Under the pieces are notes generated by a model that was given only the letters and a program-made list of their open reading frames with translations, made no database searches and had not been told where the DNA came from. Shown here one piece after another: positions 42,391 to 51,399 of a stretch of DNA of 64,000 bases. The position numbers and the translations under genes are program-made. Origin of the DNA: Branchiostoma floridae (taxonomy: Eukaryota; Chordata; Leptocardii; Amphioxiformes; Branchiostomatidae); NCBI RefSeq assembly GCF_000003815.2, contig NC_049983.1, positions 23,599,978 through 23,663,977 on the forward strand, written 5' to 3'. Within the stretch, counting starts at the first letter, position 1. Every line of letters begins with the position of its first letter.

Positions 42391-43020
42391 TACAGCAGAT
42401 ATTTACAGTCATGTTTAACAAAAAAATATTTATACAATGCAAAAAGTATTTACACATGGATGCAATCAGCAGTCCTTCACTAGTTACAAGACAGCAGACA
42501 AATTTACACCATATCATTTACAAGTGCTTTGTAAACATTTGCTATGCTTATGAAGCTCACTTATAATTATCTCCTTTTGCATGTTAAGGAGGCACACAAT
42601 CCAAAATTACTTTTGAAAATGTTTTGCATCTTATTTCTATATGGCAACGACTGTGTCCTGTCATCCTACAAAGCTGGAGTAGCAACTTTAGAGTCGCTGC
42701 ATCTGTAGACTTATGCACTGGCAAGTTACCACCGTATGACACAGTAGCAACTTTAGAGTCGCCGCATTTACACACTTGCTACCATATGATACCATGGATG
42801 CTACTTTGGTCCATGTACCAGTTTGAATACCAGTACATGGTATGAATCCAAACCTTATAATCTCGATTTTTCACATTTGAGCGGAAAGGAGGGGATGAGA
42901 GAAGTTGAACAACTGTCCTGACAAAAACAATCCTTTACTGCACAAAATGGTAGAATTAACCAAAGTTTGCCATTGCCGTTAACGTTGCTTTGTCTGTCGC
43001 GTCCAATGTTGCCCCTTGAC
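42391..43020. other. No gene seen
   Basis: Contains a short direct duplication of GTAGCAACTTTAGAGTCGC (about 42679 and 42742). Downstream flank of the glycosyltransferase-type gene. Confidence 0.4.
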
Positions 43021-43022
43021 CT

Positions 43023-43650
43023 CTACAGGTCTGCTGCTCCAGCCGGGATACCGCAGGCCTGCAGGAAGGTGCGGTGGGATTCCTTCCAGTACCTGGACTC
43101 CACCAGCTCCTGCTTGAACTTGGCAGTATTCTTAAACTCTGCATCACTGTGCTTGAGGACATCCTTGATTTCTTTTGCATCTCCAGCCAGATCAAAGTCG
43201 TTCACGTTCGTCTTCATGATGACACCTCTGGCTCTTTACCTGATTGATCAGGTCCTTGATCATCTCTGCCAGGCCAGTCTTGTCGGAGATGAGGACGGGG
43301 ATGCCCGCTGCGATGGCCTCAAGGCCGACCAGTCCGAACGGCTCGGAGCGGGACGGCATCAGGACCACGTTGTCCCCGATGTCCCCTTGTATTCCGTACG
43401 GCAGGACGGTTGGATTGAGGTCTCCGCTTTTCAGGTCGTCCTCCAAGATCGTCTTGCTGGACTTGACATCATCCTCGCTGATGCCGCGCACGCGCAATTG
43501 GACGTTCTTGATCCTCTTTACACTTCCCCCATGGACTGTGCTGCGAGGTCATGACCTTTCAGTTTCTCTCCCTGCCGTTTGACAGGACAACTTTCTGCTG
43601 TCCCCCAGGTCGCACGGTGGTGGCCAGGAACATCTCGGATGGCTTCAGTG
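43023..43650 (-). pseudogene. Truncated tandem copy of the glycosyltransferase C-terminal half
   Basis: It starts directly after the stop of the main gene and reads PSEMFLATTVRPGGQQKVVLS, then loses frame, then runs on from VKSSKTILEDDLKSGDL through SRSEPFGLVGLEAIAAGIPV, shifts again near 43220, and ends QELVESRYWKESHRTFLQAC. Frame breaks and the lack of an N-terminal half suggest a pseudogene. Its E-x7-E motif is intact, unlike the main copy. Confidence 0.75.
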
Positions 43651-43655
43651 CACCT

Positions 43656-44893
43656 CTACTGAGCTGTCGTGATGCCACAGACCTGCAGGAAGTTGCGGTG
43701 GGATTCCTCCCAGTACCTGGACTCCACCAGTTCCTGCTTCAACCGGGCAGCTTTCTCAAACTCCGACTTGCTGTACTTGAGGATGTCGACGATTTTGCTC
43801 GCCCATCTCTTTGCGTCTCCTGCGGTATCAGAGTCGTTCACGCTGGTTTTCACAATGACGTGCCTGTGTTCTGCGCTGAGCTTCTCCTGTTCGACCAGGT
43901 TGAGGATCATCTCTGCCAGGCCAGTCTTGTCGGAGATGAGGACGGGGATGCCCGCCGCAATTGCGTCCAGACCGACCAGTCCGAAGGGCTCGGAGCAGGA
44001 CGGCATCAGGACCAGGTGCGATTTCATCATATGTTCCTTGATGTCCTCCTGGGTCTCGTAGAGCAGCAGACTGAGTTTCAGGTCACCACTGTTCAGGTTG
44101 TCTTCAAGGATCTTCTTGCTTGTCTCATAGTCGTTCTCGTTGTCACAGCAAACACACCACCGTGCGTTTGGGATCTCCTTCGCCACATCCCCCATAGCCG
44201 GTCCCGCGATGTCATAGCCTTTCAGCTTCTCCATCTCCCTCACCCTGCCAATGGACAGGACGACTTTCTCCTCTCCGCCAGGTGTCACATTGGTGGCCAG
44301 ATACATCTCGGATAGCTTCGGGAGGAAGATGTGATGACTCTGAGGTTTCTTACTTGCTTTGTACTTGGTGTCAAAGTGGTTGTAGGTCCGCTTGCCAACG
44401 GAAAAAGCTGCCTTTGCGTTGACGACTTTATCAAGCATCATCCCCTCCTTCTTCGAAGCTTTGATAGCCTTCAGGTCTCCATTGAAGTACTCGGTGTCCT
44501 CCGGTAGGACTTGCGTGAACATGATGAGCTCTGCCTCCTTGTAGTAAGCGTTCTGGATGTTTTGTGCCGCCGTATCTGTGATGTCAGCATGACCAATGAT
44601 GACGTCAACATGTTCTGGTAACTTTGACTTCGGGTAACGGGTTAGGTAGTCAAAGGCCAGCCAATCTGTTGTTGGCTCTCTTGTGTCCCCGTCTGGTCGA
44701 TATGGTTTGATCAGGTGGACATTGTACCTCTCTGCTGCCTCCTGGTCTTGTTGCGGCACACGCAAGGCTGTACAGTACACAGTTGCTTTGGCCTTAGTCA
44801 GCATTTGGCCAACTTGGTAGTTAATGGTAGAAACTCCCCCCTTGGAGGCTCCATACTCGTCGTTAACCAACAAGACTACTGGTACTGCAAAGC
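43656..44893 (-). CDS. GT-B glycosyltransferase-like exon (last exon)
   Basis: 1238 bp with acceptor CCTGAAG and a TAG stop. Fold motifs in order: LLVNDEYGASKGGVST (nucleotide-sugar enzyme N-lobe loop), VIIGHAD, FLPKLSEMYLATNV, KVVLSIGRVREMEKLKG (C-lobe start) and SCSEPFGLVGLDAIAAGIPV, the family E-x7-E region, here E-x7-D (E711, D719). A basic helical tail follows. The length is normal for the group. The sugar donor is unknown. Confidence 0.85.
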
Positions 44894-47800
44894 CTTCAGG
44901 AAAACAAAAACCTAGTCAGATCAGAAGGACCAAGCACACATGATTTCATATATATACTCACGCATCTCTGNNNNNNNNNNNNNNNNNNNNNNNNNNNNNN
45001 NNNNNNNNNNNNNNNNNNNNNNNNNNNNNNNNNNNNNNNNNNNNNNNNNNNNNNNNNNNNNNNNNNNNNNCCCAAATCAACATAATGCAGGCAATACCTG
45101 AAGGAATTGGTATTTGCAGTTGCTTGCTCACAGGCTCTGTCTCTGTAGGTGTGGAAAGGTTGCTGCCACCTTCTCCAGCTGCTGTACTTTGCTTGTACCG
45201 TCCTGAATAAAGGGAATAACTACTCATAAAAGTGCTCAATAAGAAAATATATTCTTAAAAGAATATATTTTCGTATTGACCAAAATAGTCTGGTATTCAA
45301 ACCTTTTGTTCTTTGCTCCTATTCAATGCTATTGAAACCAAATAAGCTGGCTGTGGAAGCAATGTTATATTTTTCAAGCCCAAGTCACAGACAAGAATAG
45401 AGAGACTTACCAAGTGTTAGTTTTGAAACGGACGTCTCCTCTGCTTCAACGTCAGTCCTTTTCAGCAGTTCCAGGTGCAATTGTGAGGTGTTGCTCATCC
45501 AGATCTCAGCAGTAACTTTCACTCGGAATGATTCGTAGTATTTGTTGTTGTTGAGGGTATCCTCAAACACAAGGTACTGAAAATTTAATATTATGTATAA
45601 AACATAGAGATATGAACTTATCCTCACTGTGTACAAAAGTATTTGATGACACATGTCAATTTATGACTTATCTGTATGCATACAGCCTGACAGTCAGCAA
45701 GTTTGGTTAGATTGTTCAGGGGCTATATTATTTGAATTTAGTCATCCTAGTAGTGTTAGTTATGTATAATTGTTTTACTGTCGTTCCTACACTGAACTGG
45801 AGCAGTCTGTGATCATGGTAAATGTAGCTATTCATGACTGACAAGCATTGTGTTTAACAAGGCAACAGGAACCCGCCCACATGTGGACACATTATGTAAC
45901 CAACATGTGTACATGTATCATACTGTGAATAAAGGAACGGCCAATTTCTGAACAGATCAGCTCTGATTAAGACACACAGAGAATGCACACCATTCCAACA
46001 GAACTGCCATTATGTAAATCAAATATTCTTATTACCAACCTCTGGAGAAATAGACACATTTAAAGTGTCCTCCCCACTTGTAACAATCCCCTTTAGGCAG
46101 CAGATGTCACCTGGATTCAAAAGGCAGGTTTTGAAGTCACATGGCACAAAGTTCCATTCTCTCTCATCCTCTTTTAGGGTCTGTGGCAGTAACATAAGAA
46201 GACAGCATTCATAAGATACAAGTTCATTTTGAAATAAGATGAAAGCTGTTCAGAAGGTTATGCATTATCATTCATATCCTTGAGTATATTATTGACATCA
46301 TTCATATTTATTGTTCAATTGACATATAAAAAAGTGCAAAAACTGGTCTACACGTTTTAAGAAGAGAGAAGAAGCATGTAAATTATATTTTTCATGTATA
46401 GCTTTTAGTTTACTTCCTTTTGTATCAAACTTACTTCATTTAGCCCCAATTGGGCATGTATATGCAATACACTTCATTGTTGATTGTTAATAACAGAAGA
46501 ATGGACCATTTGATTATTCGATGCTGATCTTAAAGTATTAATACATAAACATAAACAAAAGTCTCTTACCTCTTTCATCTCTTTAGTGTTGGAGACAATG
46601 TAGACTTTCAATTGGGAGAGGTCAGAGTCCTCTAAAGAACGAAAGGCCATTAGAAGGCAACTCCTAGATACACTGTTCACTTCTTCTGTCCTGCCCACCA
46701 CCCCAAACAGGCTGCCTTTCTTGAACCTGGTCACAGCGTGGGAAGAGGTGAGTTCTGTAACTGGCAGCAGCTCGACTGAATCACCCACCACATGGACAAC
46801 TTGTAGGCTTTCCCTGGTGATTTCTGTGGTAAGAATAATAAACAGCATTTATACAAAAAAATGAAAGCAGGGCTATCGCACCACAGAACATAACATTCCT
46901 GTAATATATCTTTTCATTTTCTCCCTTATATCATTTTATTTATCTATGATACTATGTCATACCTGGCCTGTGATAACATTCAATGGGGTTGTACCAGACG
47001 GGTGATATTTTGGATTACCACACGGGCTTCCATTCATAGATGCGGATGCACTTTGCGTGGGCCGAGTTCACCACTGTCTAAAAAGCGAATACTAGATTCG
47101 GATGTTGGAATTGACGTTGTTACAATATTGTATTCAAAGACACCAAAGTTTTTCAACTTTTGGCGCATATTTGAATGTTTCATTTTTAAGGTGAGTATAA
47201 CATAAAACAAAATGCAACACAGTGTATTCAGGATCACCCATTGGGCCTTGGCCAACTACCTACAGTTGGGCTAAGCCTTGCATTCTATTTATTATAATTA
47301 TCATTATTATTGTATATACCGGAAATAACATTGAGCTTGGTAAACATTTTCCTCCTTACCTGTGTTGTCAGTCAGATGCAGGACGTGTGGCAGTAGGATG
47401 TCCACTGGGCCTTCTACATCCTCACACTGGATGGAAAAGAGCTGACCCACCGGCATCCATTCCTCCACCTCCGCCCAGTTTTCGGACCAGTTCGCACTCT
47501 TGTAGGTCACATGCAGCGGGTAGGGCGTCACCACGCCAAGGTCGGTCCGTCTGCACAGGTACTTCCCTTCAACTGGCAGATGCAGAGACCTAAGGTGGTA
47601 AATGCAGGTCCTGGACTTGAGGTGCTTTTAGTCAACTTCAAAAACATTACAGGCTTTTAAGCAAACTATTGACATATTTTGAAAGGCAATAAATCCTTTG
47701 AATTAACATCGATTTTATGGAAGTTACTGCCCAAGAATCCAATCAAGCATAGATCATGGTCTATGATAATTTTCAGCAATTAAATGATTGAATATTCAGC

Positions 47801-50019
47801 AAAACTAATTAGGAATAGAAAGAGCATTGTAGTGTCATACATTAAAATCTCTGTAACTTCTTTGGGATACATTTATATATATGACACACAAGACTTGCAG
47901 AGGGGGACTAATGTCATGTAAATGCTTACCATTGTTTGTCTTCTGTCATTTCTGGATAGACCTCTTTACACTCCAATGCATCACGGTACTTCTGTGGCAC
48001 ATAAGACATATCTCAGTTCAATCAGAAATATAACATATTTCAATCCATCTTCATCTCTATTCCTAAGTGTACATATAGAATACAACACGGTGTATTCCGT
48101 ATCACCTGAGGTACCAGCCCGACCGCGGGTCGGATCACACGACGGCGGGAGGGCTGGGACCGAGGGTGATGCGGAATACGCCGTGTTGTGAGAAAACCCC
48201 TGTTTTGATGCGAAATACGCCAGAAGTTGAACAAATCTGTTGCCCTCGAAAAAAAAGCGTTGCAACAGTGATATTCCAACGTCCGAATCAGGTATTCGAA
48301 CTTTCGATGGCGCCGCACTCAGCCCACTTGAAACAGTTCTATTTATTCGAATGGAGCCTGTGTGATAAGCCCGGGCCGTACGGAAAAAAGGTACAGGAGC
48401 CAAAAATATAAGATATAATTTTATGTATTTTGGAATATAGAGAACATTATAAGGCATGTAACCGGTAAAACTCAGTGTGTTTACTTTGCAACAGAACACA
48501 ATGGAAAAATCATGATGCGTGAAGATGGCCCGACTTGCGTGAAGATGGCCCGACTAGCAATGACTTTCATTCAACAATCTGTAGCTTTTGGTGCAAATCT
48601 GGGAAAATCATTGAATGTCTGTTTTCCATTCTATACCCAATAAAGCCAGCTATTTCTAACCTGCATGATGTTGAATACACATCATATCAGTGCCTGGCAC
48701 TGTCTGCCCCAATCTAAGGTCATAAACAAACTTTAAGATGCTCTCATTGTGTGGGCTATTTTCTACTCAAAGTTCTAGGTCTATCTTAGCATGAAAATTC
48801 ATCTGTGTTGGTAGAATACATTATGGAGAAAGTTTCTAAGCTTTACTTCCAACACAGAAAAATATAGGCCGGACTAATACCCTCTAAACTTTCGGTCGAA
48901 CTCCGTCGACATAGTTCACAGAATGACCCTATCTCCAGCAGTGACGTCATACTTATGACCGCCTCCTGCAAAAGTGGTGTGTTCCTGACGTCACTGCTGG
49001 AGATAGGGTCATTCTGTGAACAAGGTCGACGGAGTTCGACCGAAAATTTAGAGGGTAAGTCCCTATATTTTTCCGTGTTGGAAGTAAAGCTTAGAAACTT
49101 TCTCCATAATATATTCTAGGTCTATCATTGTCTGCTAAATGAACAACAAAGCTTTTAATTAACATAAAGCCAGTCATCCCCAAAGAAAGTTCCCAGGGAA
49201 AGTTATTATACAACAACTTTTTAAAAGTTTGTTATAACTCGGTTAACTTATAACATGTTTCAACATCTGAACAAGGAGGTTAACAAGGATTTAATCTGAA
49301 TATCCACACATGCATCTTGTGCATATTAAGCAGGAATACGGGACACAAGTCATGTAAGATTTAAAACACCATCACTAGGCCGCCACCATCTTTGTTACCT
49401 TTGATCTGATTTGGGGACCATCCATTGATAAAGGGAGGGGTGCGCATCACAGAAAAAGTAAGTGTGCCACACAGAAAAGTAAGTGTGTCATGCAGAAATA
49501 AAGGAAGTGTAACTTCTGCAAAAAAGTTTGAGTGTGTCGCGCAGAAAAAAAAGTGTGTTTTACAGAAAAAAAGTAAGTGATTTAGTGTGTTGCGCAGAAA
49601 AAGTAAGTGTGTTGCACCAAGGAGGAAGAAGAAGAAGAAGAAGAAGAGAGACACGACAAAAACCATGCAGGGTTTAAAATACAAATATTGAGTCAAAGAA
49701 ATTCAATACTTTTTATCAATAGCAGTCAAATTTGAATTTTCTGGCCCACCTTGTACATGTCCTGTACAGTTGTAGCCAAGTTCTGCTCGCCCATGTCCTG
49801 TAGTAGTATTTCCTGCAGCTGCGGCAAGTAGTGGAGCGGTCCGTGGGGGGTCTCTGTCCGCCATGCCTTAAGTATCTGGAATACCTTCTGAGATTCGTCA
49901 TCACCTGTAATGTCTAACACAGGCTTGCCCATTCCCATGGCCAGCTCCTGTCCCAGCAGAATCCACTCCTTGACAAAAGCTCTGCTGAGCTGATACAGCA
50001 GTGGCTCTGTCGAACACAT
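43656..50019 (-). CDS. Death - ZU5/UPA (FIIND-like) - GT-B glycosyltransferase fusion protein
   Basis: Eight exons join with GT-AG ends and matching phases into 822 codons including the stop. Residues about 1-90 are Death-domain-like, 112-187 ZU5-like, 188-375 UPA-like, 376-409 a Ser/Thr-rich linker, and 410-821 a GT-B glycosyltransferase group 1-like domain with a Gly-rich N-terminal loop (GASKGG), the LSIGRV..EKLKG strand and SEPFGLVGLDAIAAGIPV. Death domains recruit partners, and ZU5/UPA tandems (as in PIDD, UNC5, NLRP1) fold together and may self-cleave. The glycosyltransferase half has no signal peptide, so it should act in the cytosol. An assembly gap at 44971-45070 lies in an intron. 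The start Met at 50017-50019 is uncertain. The combination suggests a sensor or adaptor with an enzymatic output. That role is inference. Confidence 0.8.
44971..45070. other. Assembly gap (100 N)
   Basis: It lies in the intron between exons 7 and 8. The flanking exons are phase-compatible, so no exon need be missing, though a phase-1 cassette could be hidden. Confidence 0.95.
45098..45202 (-). CDS. Linker exon (exon 7)
   Basis: 105 bp, RYKQSTAAGEGGSNLSTPTE then TEPVSKQLQIPIPS, low-complexity Ser/Thr/Gly linker between UPA and glycosyltransferase. Phase 1 at both ends. Confidence 0.75.
45411..45576 (-). CDS. UPA-like exon 6
   Basis: 166 bp, YLVFEDTLNNNKYYESFRVK, VTAEIWMSNTSQLHLELLKR and on to KLTLG. 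Beta-rich end of the UPA-like region. Acceptor TTTCAG, donor GTAAGT. Confidence 0.75.
46040..46180 (-). CDS. UPA-like exon 5
   Basis: 141 bp, TLKEDEREWNFVPCDFKTCL then LNPGDICCLKGIVTSGEDTL and NVSISPE. Phase 0 at both ends; acceptor CCACAG, donor GTTGGT. Confidence 0.7.
46570..46823 (-). CDS. ZU5/UPA junction exon 4
   Basis: 254 bp, EITRESLQVVHVVGDSVELL through SSHAVTRFKKGSLFGVVGR to DLSQLKVYIVSNTKEMKE. The spacing of H216 and S225 matches the His...Phe-Ser self-cleavage site of FIIND proteins, but the residue before Ser is Gly. The tail (LKVYIVSNTKEM) matches the start of UPA domains. Confidence 0.75.
47010..47235. repeat. Dispersed MITE-like family, copy 2
   Basis: In an intron of the fusion gene. 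Shares GATTCGGATGTTGGAATTG and CACCAAAGTTTTTCAACTTT with copies 1 and 3 and ends ACACAGTGTATTC. Confidence 0.6.
47360..47589 (-). CDS. ZU5-like exon 3
   Basis: 230 bp, (W)SLHLPVEGKYLCRRTDLGVV ... WMPVGQLFSIQCEDVEGPVD then ILLPHVLHLTDNT. The GPVDILLPH strand is the signature edge of ZU5/FIIND domains. Acceptor ACCTTAG, donor GTAAGG. Confidence 0.8.
47930..47991 (-). CDS. Exon 2, Death-to-ZU5 linker
   Basis: 62 bp, KYRDALECKEVYPEMTEDKQ plus two bases of a Trp codon completed in exon 3. Acceptor GCCACAG, donor GTAAGC. Confidence 0.7.
48075..48335. repeat. Dispersed MITE-like family, copy 3, with fold-back core
   Basis: AACACGGTGTATTCCGTATC faces GATGCGGAATACGCCGTGTT across about 65 bp of GC-rich sequence (48080-48187), followed by the same body as copies 1 and 2 in reverse. 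Confidence 0.65.
48786..49113. mobile_element. Hairpin Penelope-derived insertion with 13-bp target duplication
   Basis: Inverted arms of about 140 bp meet near 48965. TTCTAGGTCTATC is duplicated at 48773-48785 and 49114-49126. Each arm carries GGTCGACGGAGTTCGACC, GAAAATTTAGAGGG or its variant, and the CTACCAACACAGATGAA-type end. No coding sequence. It lies in the intron between exons 1 and 2 of the fusion gene. Confidence 0.8.
49440..49650. repeat. Degenerate tandem repeat AGAAAAAGTAAGTGTGT plus (GAA)n
   Basis: Irregular units of about 30 bp with CGCAGAAAAA(G)TAAGTGTGT, then GAAGAAGAAGAAGAAG at about 49625-49645. Confidence 0.8.
49750..50019 (-). CDS. Death-domain exon 1
   Basis: 270 bp, 90 codons from ATG: MCSTEPLLYQLSRAFVKEWI LLGQELAMG... 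QKVFQILKAWRTETP ... LPQLQEILLQDMGEQNLATT. Six-helix pattern with the helix-1/2 W and LG (WILLGQEL) and helix-5 KAW typical of Death domains. Donor GTGGGC. GACAG inside codons 4-5 could instead be an acceptor, so an upstream exon is not excluded. Confidence 0.75.
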
Positions 50020-50155
50020 TCCACATCATAATGTGTTGCAGTATTTATATATTCGACAATTTGAAAGGTTATCTTTTTTTGAAAGGAAGTCAATTTACAT
50101 AGATCAGTCTCGCTAGAAGCAAGTCAGACTGTTCTGTAAGTATTGTATTGTTTAC

Positions 50156-51395
50156 CTGTGTGAAAATCAACTCGCCCCGAACGGTTCGAACCGGTCCGAG
50201 GGCAGTCCGAGCGGTCCGCCTACGTCAAAGCCGTCCGGCCCGCGAGGCTGCCAGTCCGAGCGCCGGGCGGTGAACCGTCATTAAGTGGTTCAGCACGTTC
50301 GGCAGTTCAGGACCGCCGGACGCTTCGGGCGCCGTAAAACACTTAGAAAAAAATTGCCGCCGCCCTGCCAAATTTTGTCTAAGTCCCTAAATTGTATGAA
50401 GCCGTGCGACAGCGCCCCCTTCCGTACACTAGGCGCAGCGGCCAGAAGAGCAGTAGAGTCCGTAGGTGAGACTATTAGACATTGTTAGAGGCATGCATTA
50501 CGTCCATTATTGCGGGGCAACAGCCAGAGCGGGCGAACACTAATAGTAATAGCGTTGCACTATCGCCAGAACAATACAAAATGTACTATGAAAATTTAAA
50601 AAATTGAGATTTTTCTACCTTCAAATCTACAACTTTTCTTCTATATTATATTTTGGCCGCGACTAATGAATGGGTGACGTGTTTTCATTGTACATATATG
50701 TCACCACGCACGGCTGTCTGAAGTGAAGAGTAGAGTATAATCTATACTCAATAGAGTAGCTAAAACNAGCCTGTGTGAAAATCAACTCGCCCCGGACGGT
50801 TCGAACCGGTCCGAGAGCAGTCCACGTCGTCCGCCTACGTGAAAGGCGTCCGGCCCGCGAGGCTGCCGGTCCGCGCGCCGGGCGGTGAACCGTCATTAAG
50901 TGGTTCAGCACGTTCGGCAGTTCAGGACCGCCGGACGCTTCGGGCGCCGTAAAACACTTAGAAAAAATTGCCGCCGCCCGGCCAAATTTTGTCTAAGTCC
51001 CAAAATTGTATGAAGCCGTGCGACAGCGCCCCCTTCCGTACACTAAGCGCAGCGACCAGAAGAGCGGTACAGTCCGTAGGTGAGACTATTAGACATTGTT
51101 AGAGGCATATTTTACGTCCATTATTACGGGGTAACAGCCAGAGCGGGCGAACACTAATAGTAATAGCGTTGTACTGTCGCCTAAACAATACTAATAGACT
51201 AAGTTATCCTATGAAAATAAAATAAAAATGAGATTTTTCTACCTTCAAATCTACAACTTTTCTTCTATATTATATTTTGCCCGCGACTAAGGAATGGGTG
51301 ATGTGTTTTCTTGCATATTCGTTCACCACGCACGGCTATCTGAAGTAAAGAGTAGAGTATAATACAATACTCAATAGAGTAGCAAAAACCAACTG
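50156..51395. repeat. 615-bp tandem duplication (two copies)
   Basis: 50156-50770 and 50771-about 51390 are near-identical, each starting CTGTGTGAAAATCAACTCGC and ending ACTCAATAGAGTAGC. An ambiguous base lies at 50767. A GC-rich GGTTCGAACC-containing end is shared with 57650-58145 in inverted orientation. It lies just upstream of the Death exon. Confidence 0.85.
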
Positions 51396-51399
51396 ATGG

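Noticed and set aside
43192-43497. A second intact glycosyltransferase gene
   Set aside because: It lacks the N-terminal half and has at least two frame breaks, so it is listed as a pseudogene.
43244-44315. Plus-strand frames of 112-254 codons across the glycosyltransferase exon
   Set aside because: Shadows of the minus-strand coding exon; no domain similarity on the plus strand.
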